Below the pieces are notes generated by a model. The model was not told the DNA's origin and made no database searches. It saw only the letters and a program-made list of their open reading frames with translations. A stretch of 64,000 nt of DNA from Timonella corticicola (GTDB lineage: Bacteria; Actinomycetota; Actinomycetes; Actinomycetales; Cellulomonadaceae), in contig NZ_JBHUOP010000005.1 in NCBI RefSeq assembly GCF_042683685.1, positions 62,001-126,000 of the forward strand, in the 5' to 3' direction. The position numbers were made by a program, and so were the translations under genes. Every line of letters starts with the position of its first letter. Position 1 is the first letter of the stretch. This document shows, piece by piece, positions 1 through 7,102 of this stretch.

Positions 1-645
1 CACCACGCCGCCCTTGACCAACGTCTCACCACCGTGCTGGACACGAACACAGAACTGACTGGACCGGTCGCTCCGATGCGTGCGGTCAGAGCACTGGCAG
101 CCAGCGCACAGGCGGGGGACACGCTGGTATTTGGGGCATCGTCGGCAATCAGAGATGCGGACAGCTACGTGACCGCGTGGCCCACAGGTGTACGTATCCT
201 CTCGAACCGCGGGCTTGCGGGGATCGACGGAACCATCTCCATGGCGCGTGGCGTTGCCTTCACTCACCCGGGGCGCACCCGCCTCATGCTGGGAGACCTC
301 ACATTTCTGCACGACATCGGCGGACTGCTCCGTGGGCCGCGTGAACCGGTGGCGGACCTCGACATCATCGTGCTCAACGACTGCGGTGGAGCGATCTTCG
401 GTGGGCTTGAACACGGCGTGGCGGGCGATACGGAACTCTATGAACGAGTCTTCGGGACCTCGCACGTATCCGATCTCGCGCAACTGTGCGCGGGGTATCG
501 GGTGGACCACACTGCCGTGCGCACGGTGGCGGAACTTGAGGAGTTCCTGAGCGGACCTCGCCACGGCATCCGTGTCGCAGAACTCAACTACCCACGGGCC
601 CAACGCGCCGAGACCCACGCCGAGCTTGTGAAGGGCATGTTCTAG
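1..645 (+). CDS. menD: MenD, 2-succinyl-5-enolpyruvyl-6-hydroxy-3-cyclohexene-1-carboxylate synthase (3' part)
   Basis: This is the C-terminal 214 residues of MenD; the reading frame is open from base 1, so the gene begins outside the window. MenD is a thiamine-diphosphate enzyme that joins 2-oxoglutarate-derived succinic semialdehyde to isochorismate, the first committed step of menaquinone synthesis. The visible part is the C-terminal ThDP-binding domain: the motif SNRGLAGIDGTIS is followed by GDLTFLHDIGGLL and an IFGGLEHG segment, the usual MenD order. It belongs with menF, menG and the polyprenyl synthase further along. It ends in TAG. Recognition is by motif only, and the missing N-terminal half cannot be judged. 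Confidence 0.93.
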   Translation, partial: HHAALDQRLTTVLDTNTELTGPVAPMRAVRALAASAQAGDTLVFGASSAIRDADSYVTAWPTGVRILSNRGLAGIDGTISMARGVAFTHPGRTRLMLGDLTFLHDIGGLLRGPREPVADLDIIVLNDCGGAIFGGLEHGVAGDTELYERVFGTSHVSDLAQLCAGYRVDHTAVRTVAELEEFLSGPRHGIRVAELNYPRAQRAETHAELVKGMF

Positions 646-789
646 CCGCTTCGGGGGAAGATCTGTCGCTTGAGGGATCGGCTGGTCAAAGTCGTAGATT
701 TCGATTCATAGCCTCTTCACAGTTTTTTCCAAGAGGCGGTTAAGACGACAGGTGTTACCTAGATATCAGTAACGGATCTAGGAGGAACC

Positions 790-2373
790 ATGACCGACAA
801 CTTCAACAACAACCCAGCCAACGAGCACGCGCAGGACCCAGCCGAGACCCAGCGTATCCCCTCGGTTCCGCCAGTGCCGCGACCAGAGAACCACAGCGCG
901 CCGACCACGCAGTTTGCGGCCGTGAACGCGGGAGACGCCACTGCGCACAACCGCTCCGCCCAGCACGACGGTCACTACCAGCCGTACGCGAGTCTCCCTC
1001 CGCAGGGCAATCCGGTAACAGCGGGCACGGGCGGTGAACCCGTCGCAGATGAGCGCAGGAAATCGCTGATGCTGCCGATCGTGTCAACGGCTGCGATCTC
1101 GGCGATCCTGGCCTCGGTTGGAACTGTGGCCGTGACCGGCGCATTCAACGACACGTCCACAAACACTCCTGCTGCGACCACGAGCCAGCAGGCCACTGAG
1201 AATGGTTCCGCGGGAACGGTCGCACCGATCGCGAACTCGACCAACCAGAACCCCGACTGGGAGGCCGTCACCGAAGCGGTTGCCAAGACCGTGGTGGCTA
1301 TCGAAGTGACCTCCAACCAGGGTGGCTCGCAAGGCTCAGGTGTCATCATCGACACTGAAGGCCACATCATCACCAACAACCACGTGGTGGAGGACGCCCA
1401 GAACAACGAGGTCACGGTGACGTTGGACGACGGTCGTATCTACACAGCCGAGATCACTGGCCTCGACGCAGCGACTGATCTCGCAGTCATCAAGATCAAG
1501 AACCCGCCGAGCGACCTCTCTTCCGCGACGATAGCCGACTCCAACACCGTGACGGTGGGTGCCTCGGTGCTTGCGATGGGTAACCCGCTCGGGCTATCGC
1601 AGACTGCAACCACCGGAATCGTATCGGCGCTTGACCGCCCAGTGTCGACTGCACAGACCTCCGATGGGACTCTCGTGGTTACCAACGCGATTCAGATCGA
1701 TGCGGCGATCAACCCCGGAAACTCGGGAGGTCCGCTGTTCAACTCGAAGGGCGAGGTCATTGGAATCACCTCATCCATCGCCACGATGTCCTCGGGCTAT
1801 TCCTCAAGCCAAAGTGGTTCCATCGGCCTTGGCTTTGCGATCCCATCCAACCTGGCCAAGAACATCTCTGAGCAACTCATCGAGAATGGCAAGGCCGAGC
1901 ATGCCTTCCTTGGCGTGACCATGACGGATGGCTCGGGCACCGCAAACGACGAGACACGTCAGGGCGCGCAGGTCGAGGAGGTGACGTCTGACTCCGCCGC
2001 TGCCAAGGCAGGACTGCAAAAAGGCGACGTGATCGTGTCTGTTGACGGACGCACCGTGACTGGATCAGAGTCGCTGACCGGATTCGTGCGCGAGCGTCGT
2101 GCAGGCGAGACCGTGGCTCTCGGCGTGATTCGGAACGGCGAGCTGATCGAGCTCACCGCAACCTTGACCGCGCGCACCGAGAACGCCACCACGATCCCTG
2201 AAGACGAGCAGGGCGGCAGCGGCAACGACTCCGGCGGCACCCAGGAAGGTTCACAGGGTAGCGGCCAGGACGATCAGGGCAACAGTTCGCGTGGCGGACA
2301 GGACAGCTTCGACCCATCGAACCCACCGAGCCTTGAGGACATTTGGGAGATGTTCGAGCAGTTCCAGCGCTAA
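790..2373 (+). CDS. Membrane-anchored HtrA/DegP-type serine protease with PDZ domain
   Basis: A 527-residue S1C-family protease, probably active outside the membrane in protein quality control. Residues 1-90 are a hydrophilic, Asn/Gln/Pro-rich cytoplasmic region. One hydrophobic segment (about 93-118) is the likely anchor. A Thr/Ser/Ala-rich linker leads to the protease domain, with the catalytic triad visible as His198 (TNNHVV), Asp230 (TDLAVIKI) and Ser312 (NPGNSGGPL). A PDZ domain follows at about 370-465. The last ~60 residues are a Gly/Ser/Gln/Asp-rich tail ending in an aromatic patch. The ATG start has a strong AGGAGG ribosome site. The layout matches actinobacterial PepD/HtrA proteins. 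The gene appears monocistronic, with a long inverted repeat between it and the convergent menF. Confidence 0.95.
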   Translation: MTDNFNNNPANEHAQDPAETQRIPSVPPVPRPENHSAPTTQFAAVNAGDATAHNRSAQHDGHYQPYASLPPQGNPVTAGTGGEPVADERRKSLMLPIVSTAAISAILASVGTVAVTGAFNDTSTNTPAATTSQQATENGSAGTVAPIANSTNQNPDWEAVTEAVAKTVVAIEVTSNQGGSQGSGVIIDTEGHIITNNHVVEDAQNNEVTVTLDDGRIYTAEITGLDAATDLAVIKIKNPPSDLSSATIADSNTVTVGASVLAMGNPLGLSQTATTGIVSALDRPVSTAQTSDGTLVVTNAIQIDAAINPGNSGGPLFNSKGEVIGITSSIATMSSGYSSSQSGSIGLGFAIPSNLAKNISEQLIENGKAEHAFLGVTMTDGSGTANDETRQGAQVEEVTSDSAAAKAGLQKGDVIVSVDGRTVTGSESLTGFVRERRAGETVALGVIRNGELIELTATLTARTENATTIPEDEQGGSGNDSGGTQEGSQGSGQDDQGNSSRGGQDSFDPSNPPSLEDIWEMFEQFQR

Positions 2374-2396
2374 CCACCTCTGATCCCAACTCACCG

Positions 2397-2457
2397 GGGT
2401 ACGGTTTCCTCTGTTTCGCCTAGTTCTTTACTGGGCAAAACGGAGAAAACCGTACCC
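2397..2457. terminator. Long inverted repeat between convergent htrA-like gene and menF
   Basis: Arms 2397-2420 and 2434-2457 pair over 24 positions with three mismatches; on the minus-strand transcript these become G-U pairs. The loop is 13 bases. It lies between two convergent genes, so it probably ends transcription in both directions. There is no clear uridine tract. Confidence 0.65.
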
Positions 2458-2481
2458 TGACGTGTAGTTGGCCAAGGTAAG

Positions 2482-3813
2482 TCAGGCGAGTAGCGCCTGG
2501 GTCATCGGCGCGAACTTCGCATGCGTCTCCGCGAGTTCCGCCTCCGGGTCAGACGCCGCAACGATACCGCAGCCCGCAAACAGACGAATCTGACGCGGAT
2601 CGTGTGGGTCGAGTTCGGCCGAACGCAGCGCAATGCCCCATTCACCGTCGCCGTCTGCGCCCATCCATCCAACAGGACCGGCATACCGGGAACGGTCCAT
2701 GCCCTCGATCTCGAGAATGGTTTCGGCGGCAACCGACGTTGGCGTGCCACACACGGCGGCAGTCGGATGCAGCGCTGACGCAAGCGACAGGGAGGTTGCA
2801 CCCTGAGCGGTGTCCACGACAGCCGCGATGTCGGTTGCCAGATGCAGGACGTTTGGCAGGTGCAGCACGAACGGCGTCTCCGGGACGTTCATCGAGGAGC
2901 AGTACGGGCGCAGGGCCTGTGCAACGGAACGTACGGCATATTCGTGCTCTTCGAGATCCTTGGACGAGTGCGCGAGAATCGCGGCATGCGCGGTGTCGGT
3001 CTCCTCGTCGCCGGAGCGCTGAACGGTTCCCGCCAACACCCGGGAGGTGATAAGTCCCTTCTCGGTGCGAACAAGCAACTCGGGGGTCGCGCCGACCATG
3101 CCGTCCACACAGAACGTCCAACAGTTCTCGTACAGGGAGGCCAGATTTCCCAGAAGGTGGCGAACGTCAATGGGATGTTCCGTGCGCGCCACAACGTCGC
3201 GGGCAAGAACGATCTTCTCCAGCGTCTCGCCATGGATGAGTTCAATTGCGGTGGCAACAACATCGGTCCACTGCGATTCGCTCAGGGAGCCTGTGCCAAA
3301 TGTGACGTTCCCGGGTTCGTGGACCGGCTCGCGGTCTTCCGCAAGATCTGAGAGTTCGAGAGGACCCGTGAACGGAGCGTCAGCGGTCGTCATGACCGTA
3401 AGCCACGCCTGGCCATCACGACGACCAACCACAACCCTGGGCACCACCAGAACACTGGGTGCCGAGGTGGCCTGACTGAACCCGATCGTGCCAAACGCGA
3501 CTGGCCCCGTGCCGGGACGTATCACCTCGTCGCGAATGATCGCCTGAGAACGCATCTCGTTCCATGCCGCTGCGAGTTGCGTGAACCGTTCGGAGCCGGT
3601 GGCTTCGAACCGGGCGATCTCACCCCAGCCAACGATGCCGTCACCGCGTCGAACCCAGGCAAGTGGAGCTTGCGCGGGAAGTAGATCAATCAGGGCGGTG
3701 ACCGAAGGGTTGAGAGGGTCAATAGGTATGGTTCGGGACACGATGCGGGGGACAGGAGCATCTGAACCGGCAATCGCGTCCGAATCGTTCGGCCTCATGG
3801 CGTGCGTACTCAT
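2482..3813 (-). CDS. menF: Isochorismate synthase MenF
   Basis: A 443-residue chorismate-binding enzyme that converts chorismate to isochorismate, the entry step of menaquinone synthesis. Family landmarks in order: EKIVLARDVV, TPELLVRTEKG, RVLAGTVQRS, SSKDLEEHEYAV, HLATDIAAVV, LHPTAAVCGTP, a glycine-rich YAGPVGWMG segment and GCGIVAASDPEAELAET near the end. The frame is open 26 codons further upstream, but the ATG at 3813 is preferred: GAGGG lies just before it, and the extra residues have no chorismate-enzyme character. It is divergent from menG, with ~150 bp between them. Anthranilate or salicylate synthases share the fold; the menaquinone context and C-terminal motifs favour MenF. Confidence 0.93.
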   Translation of the reverse strand: MSTHAMRPNDSDAIAGSDAPVPRIVSRTIPIDPLNPSVTALIDLLPAQAPLAWVRRGDGIVGWGEIARFEATGSERFTQLAAAWNEMRSQAIIRDEVIRPGTGPVAFGTIGFSQATSAPSVLVVPRVVVGRRDGQAWLTVMTTADAPFTGPLELSDLAEDREPVHEPGNVTFGTGSLSESQWTDVVATAIELIHGETLEKIVLARDVVARTEHPIDVRHLLGNLASLYENCWTFCVDGMVGATPELLVRTEKGLITSRVLAGTVQRSGDEETDTAHAAILAHSSKDLEEHEYAVRSVAQALRPYCSSMNVPETPFVLHLPNVLHLATDIAAVVDTAQGATSLSLASALHPTAAVCGTPTSVAAETILEIEGMDRSRYAGPVGWMGADGDGEWGIALRSAELDPHDPRQIRLFAGCGIVAASDPEAELAETHAKFAPMTQALLA

Positions 3814-3945
3814 TACCCTCAAGGATATGTCACGGATAAAGTAGTGAAGTGGAGTGTAGGGGTGTCGTCGAGCAGAGCCCTGCCGGAACATAACGAATGT
3901 AGTTCGTAACTAACAAACACACGTCCACAATCACCCTGGGTTTGC

Positions 3946-3960
3946 TGAGATAATGACTAC
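3946..3960 (+). promoter_or_regulatory. Extended -10 promoter giving a probable leaderless menG mRNA
   Basis: TGA plus GATAAT (3949-3954) forms an extended -10 box. Exactly six bases separate it from the ATG at 3961, so transcription would start at or within a base of the start codon. No Shine-Dalgarno sequence is present. The -35 region (CCACAA) is poor. Confidence 0.5.
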
Positions 3961-4653
3961 ATGTCTCGAGCCAGCCTTGATAAGAAGCCACACGAAGTCG
4001 CCTCCATGTTTGACGGCATTGCCGCCAAGTACGACATCACCAACGACGTCATATCTCTCGGTCAGGACCGAAGGTGGCGCCGTGCAACCGTCGCGGCGGT
4101 CAACCCCGTTCCCGGTGAGTTGATCCTGGACCTCGCCGCGGGCACCGGCACATCATCCGAGCCGTTTGAGACCGCTGGCGCACACGTCGTGCCATGTGAC
4201 TTCTCGGTGGGCATGCTCACCGTGGGTAAGGAACGTCGTCCAGATCTGCCGTTCGTTGCGGGGGACGCAACCCAGCTTCCGTTTGCCGACAACACATTTG
4301 ACGCTGCCACGATCTCGTTCGGCCTGCGCAACGTTGTGGACACCGAGAAGGCACTGTCTGAGTTGCTGCGCGTTGTGCGCCCGGGCGGACGTGTGGTCAT
4401 CGCTGAGTTCTCGACCCCGACCTGGAAGCCGTTTCGCACGCTGTACTCCGATGTGTTCATGAAGGGCCTGCCGGTCGTGGCCGGATGGGTGACGCGTGAT
4501 CCAGGGTCGTACGACTACCTCGTCGAGTCGATCGCCACGTGGCCGAATCAACAGGTGCTCGCTCAGTTGATGCAGGGTGCGGGATGGCGTTCGGTGGGGT
4601 ATCGCAACCTGTCCGGTGGCATCGTTGCCCTACACCGAGGAATTAAGCCCTGA
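3961..4653 (+). CDS. menG: Demethylmenaquinone methyltransferase MenG/UbiE
   Basis: A 230-residue SAM-dependent methyltransferase for the last step of menaquinone synthesis, methylation of demethylmenaquinone. The N-terminal VASMFDGIAAKYD and DRRWRRATV segments are the UbiE signature. Motif I (LDLAAGTGTSS, about residues 56-66) binds SAM. FGLRNVVD and LRVVRPGGRVVIAEFS are the second UbiE signature region. Length is normal. It is divergent from menF and probably translated from a leaderless mRNA. A strong hairpin follows the stop codon. In many actinobacteria a geranylgeranyl-reductase-like gene (menJ) sits between menG and nuoA; here that space holds no gene. Confidence 0.95.
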   Translation: MSRASLDKKPHEVASMFDGIAAKYDITNDVISLGQDRRWRRATVAAVNPVPGELILDLAAGTGTSSEPFETAGAHVVPCDFSVGMLTVGKERRPDLPFVAGDATQLPFADNTFDAATISFGLRNVVDTEKALSELLRVVRPGGRVVIAEFSTPTWKPFRTLYSDVFMKGLPVVAGWVTRDPGSYDYLVESIATWPNQQVLAQLMQGAGWRSVGYRNLSGGIVALHRGIKP

Positions 4654-4672
4654 GCCTAAATAAATGCGTCTA

Positions 4673-4707
4673 CAGCCCCGTAGGCCCGGTTCGGGCCTAT
4701 GGGGCTG
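4673..4707 (+). terminator. menG terminator hairpin
   Basis: A 16-bp GC-rich stem (CAGCCCCGTAGGCCCG paired with its near-complement) and a short loop lie 19 bases after the menG stop. There is no T tract. A small CGTACCCGGGTACG palindrome follows at 4710-4723. Confidence 0.7.
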
Positions 4708-4723
4708 CGTCGTACCCGGGTAC

Positions 4724-5162
4724 GGGCAGACGATATGGGGCAGGGCGTCGGCGGGCACTTGTCGACACGCGCTGCGGTTCTGTCCTGCCTGGGTGGGAAA
4801 GGCAGCATAAATTGACGACGACTCGGCTGTTTCCCACGCACGGTTGGACGGGTGGAGAGGCCTTTCGGCGAGGAAACGACAAAGTGGTCGGGTCCTATTT
4901 ACAAATTGCATTTCATCCGCTGGACAACTCGATAATTACGTGACTATTTTGTTGCGTAATTCGGGATGAAATCCCTTGTTCGACTATTGAGATGATTCGT
5001 CTCGTAAACTCATTTTTACGGACGGTTGTCAGAAATCTGAAATGGTCAGAACCGGCTAAATCTAGCGGCTTAGACGGTAATGTGATACCTCTGGTTAGGT
5101 GGGCCTAAGCGGACTTAATTTGCGTGGCTCGATAGAGTTGCAAGCAGGCTTGTGAATACTGT
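4724..5162. other. Gene-free stretch, partly AT-rich, between menG and the nuo leader
   Basis: No convincing coding frame was found on either strand; frames here lack ribosome sites and recognisable motifs. Roughly 4890-5060 is more AT-rich than the surroundings. Nested inverted repeats are visible: ATTTCATCC (4910-4918) with GGATGAAAT (4964-4972), enclosing AATTACG (4934-4940) with CGTAATT (4955-4961). TCAGAA is repeated near 5030-5055. This could be a regulatory region for nuo or the decayed site of a lost gene. Confidence 0.5.
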
Positions 5163-5409
5163 CACAAGCTGTGGTTTACAGGTAAAAGAATCTGCGGAAA
5201 ATGCAGTGCAGCAGTCCCAGATAATCCCCCTCCTGGGACGCAAGTCCCAGGCTTTCACCCGTGAACTGCACAAGGATGGACTGGACGATTAGCGTTACGG
5301 GCAGTGTTGCCTGCGCCGGCTTACAAAGCGGTTCAGGAGACCACACCGGGCAACCGGTGAAACGCACGAGCCCCGAGCGCTCATCGCCCCTCCCGTGTCG
5401 GGAGGGGCG
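5163..5409 (+). ncRNA. Candidate structured leader RNA upstream of nuoA
   Basis: About 250 bases before nuoA contain several hairpins. CCTGGGAC-GCAA-GTCCCAGG (5232-5251) and CACCGG-GCAA-CCGGTG (5344-5359) both carry GNRA tetraloops. GGCA-GTGT-TGCC lies at 5300-5311. The segment GTCCCAG occurs twice (5214-5220 and 5244-5250), so both copies compete for the single CTGGGAC at 5233-5239, a riboswitch-like alternative pairing. A GC-rich terminator-like hairpin ends the region (5385-5409). It was not recognised as a known riboswitch; cobalamin, c-di-GMP, c-di-AMP, SAM and RNase P were considered and did not match. The 5' boundary is a guess placed after TACTGT (5157-5162). Confidence 0.4.
5385..5409 (+). 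terminator. GC-rich hairpin 41 bp before nuoA (possible attenuator)
   Basis: CGCCCCTCCCG pairs perfectly with CGGGAGGGGCG around a three-base loop. There is no T tract, and the nuoA start is at 5451. It may end or pause transcription of the leader RNA, or protect the 5' end of the nuo message. Confidence 0.5.
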
Positions 5410-5450
5410 CTAGGCAAGACTAACTCGTAGGACTCAAGGTGGCTTCGTAG

Positions 5451-5813
5451 ATGAACAACCCATACGTTCCCTTGCTTGTACTGATGGGCACGGCCCTTGT
5501 ACTCGCAATCGGTGGCCTGGTGGCCTCCGCGCTACTCGGACCTAAGCGCTACAACAAAGCCAAACTCGAAGGATACGAGTGCGGAATCCAGCCCACCCCA
5601 CACGCAGTAGGTGGCGGGCGATTCCCCATCAAGTTCTACCTATATGCAATGTCCTTCATCATCTTTGACCTAGAGGTCGTCTTCCTCTACCCGTGGGCTG
5701 TGGAGTTCCAGTACCTCGCGGCGTTCGGTCTGGTTGCCATGTTGTCGTTCCTCGCCCTCATCACCGTGCCATTCATCTATGAGTGGCGCCGTGGTGGATT
5801 CGACTGGGAATAG
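5451..5813 (+). CDS. nuoA: NADH-quinone oxidoreductase subunit A
   Basis: A 120-residue membrane subunit of complex I. Three hydrophobic segments are visible (about 8-30, 64-85, 90-112). The conserved YECGIQPTP motif (about residues 42-50) and the RFPIKFYLYAMSFIIFDLEVVFLYPWA stretch (in part) are typical of NuoA. It is the first gene of nuoA-N, which oxidises NADH, reduces menaquinone and pumps protons. The ATG has AAGGTGG about nine bases upstream. A structured leader precedes it, and nuoB follows after 15 bp. Confidence 0.96.
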   Translation: MNNPYVPLLVLMGTALVLAIGGLVASALLGPKRYNKAKLEGYECGIQPTPHAVGGGRFPIKFYLYAMSFIIFDLEVVFLYPWAVEFQYLAAFGLVAMLSFLALITVPFIYEWRRGGFDWE

Positions 5814-5828
5814 CAGGAAAGGGAAATC

Positions 5829-6380
5829 ATGTCTCACGACGAAGCCACCCCGGGATTCTTCACCGCAAACCTCGAAGAGGTTGCCGGTCTGATCCAAAAG
5901 TCCTCCATGTGGCCCGTGACCTTCGGACTCGCATGTTGCGCCATCGAGATGATGGCCACAGCCTCCTCCCGATTCGACCTGTCGCGTTTCGGTATGGAGG
6001 TCTTCCGTGCGTCCCCACGCCAAGCAGACCTCATGATCGTTGCAGGGCGCGTCAGCCAGAAGATGGCCCCCGTCGTCCGCCAGGTCTACGACCAGATGGC
6101 AGAGCCAAAATGGGTTCTCTCCATGGGCGTATGCGCCTCATCCGGTGGAATGTTCAACAACTATGCGATCGTGCAGGGCGTCGACCACATCGTGCCCGTT
6201 GACATCTACCTGCCAGGCTGCCCACCCCGCCCAGAGATGCTCATCAACGCGCTCCTTGAACTACACAAACAAGTGCGCACGGAACCGCTGTTCCAGCACC
6301 GCCGCGACGTCATCGCTGCCGTTGAGCGCGCAGCACTCGAAGCCCCTCCGCTCTCGCACCAGAAGGGTCTGCTCAAGTGA
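5829..6380 (+). CDS. nuoB: NADH-quinone oxidoreductase subunit B
   Basis: A 183-residue peripheral-arm subunit carrying the terminal [4Fe-4S] cluster N2 next to the quinone site. The ligands are visible: the adjacent pair Cys36-Cys37 (LACCAIEMM), Cys102 (GVCASSGG) and Cys131 (PGCPPRPE). Length and motif spacing are normal. The ATG follows a GGAAAGGGAAA ribosome site. Its stop overlaps the nuoC start by four bases (GTGA). Confidence 0.97.
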   Translation: MSHDEATPGFFTANLEEVAGLIQKSSMWPVTFGLACCAIEMMATASSRFDLSRFGMEVFRASPRQADLMIVAGRVSQKMAPVVRQVYDQMAEPKWVLSMGVCASSGGMFNNYAIVQGVDHIVPVDIYLPGCPPRPEMLINALLELHKQVRTEPLFQHRRDVIAAVERAALEAPPLSHQKGLLK

Positions 6381-7102
6381 CTGAACTGAGTAACACCACG
6401 GCTCCCGACCCTGAGGGCCGGACCTCGCTGTTTGCCACACAGCCAGCCGAAACCGTAGCGGTGAAAACCGGTATGTTCGGAACCGACGATGGAGACACCT
6501 CCGGGTTCGGCGGTCTCACCAGACTCGTCCACATCGCCCAGGCAAGCCCTCGTCCGTATGGCGGATGGTTCGACGAGGTCGTCGACTTCCTCGCGGAAGA
6601 CCTAGCGGAACAAGGCGTCGATCCAAACACCGTCATCGAGTCGGTCACCGTTGACCGCGATGAACTCACGCTGTTCATCGCAAAGGAACACCTCGTCACC
6701 GTGTGCCAACTGCTACGCGATGACCAAGACCTCCGGTTCGAGTTGAGCCTCGGCGTCTCGGGGGTCCACTACCCAGGCGACATCGGGCGCGAACTGCACG
6801 CCGTGTATCACCTGGTCTCCGTCACCCACAACCGCCGCCTGCGCCTCGACGTCGCGTGCTCGGATGAAGACCCAACGGTCCCATCCACCGTGAGCGTCTA
6901 CCCGGCCAACGACTGGCACGAGCGTGAGACCTGGGACTTCTTCGGAATCATCTTCACCGGACGTGACGAACTCACGCGCGTTGAAATGCCCGACGACTGG
7001 CCCGGACATCCGCAGCGCAAGGACTATCCACTCGGCGGCATCCCGGTTGAATATCGCGGTGCCACCATCCCACCAGCAGACCAGAGGAGGAAGTACTCGT
7101 GA
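6377..7102 (+). CDS. nuoC: NADH-quinone oxidoreductase subunit C
   Basis: A 241-residue peripheral-arm subunit. The first ~60 residues are a low-conservation extension. The 30-kDa complex I domain follows and contains the family motif YPANDWHERETWDFFGIIF (about 175-193) and DDWPGHPQRKDYPLGG, with the conserved KDYPL near the C-terminus. The start is GTG in a GTGA overlap with nuoB; the next overlap, with nuoD, is also GTGA, so translation is probably coupled. It is a separate gene from nuoD here, unlike the fused nuoCD of enterobacteria. Confidence 0.96.
   Translation: MTELSNTTAPDPEGRTSLFATQPAETVAVKTGMFGTDDGDTSGFGGLTRLVHIAQASPRPYGGWFDEVVDFLAEDLAEQGVDPNTVIESVTVDRDELTLFIAKEHLVTVCQLLRDDQDLRFELSLGVSGVHYPGDIGRELHAVYHLVSVTHNRRLRLDVACSDEDPTVPSTVSVYPANDWHERETWDFFGIIFTGRDELTRVEMPDDWPGHPQRKDYPLGGIPVEYRGATIPPADQRRKYS

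Noticed and set aside
701..720. ATTCATAGCCT shared by the regions before the HtrA gene (about 704-714) and the FHA/HTH gene (about 24380-24390)
   Set aside because: Eleven bases shared once, at different distances from the starts; likely chance.
5232..5359. Cobalamin, c-di-GMP or RNase P identity for the nuoA leader
   Set aside because: Fragments such as GACGCAA and CCGGCTTACA recall these families, but their other invariant elements are missing.
5176..5367. 63-codon minus-strand frame in the nuoA leader
   Set aside because: It overlaps the hairpins of the leader and lacks a ribosome site.
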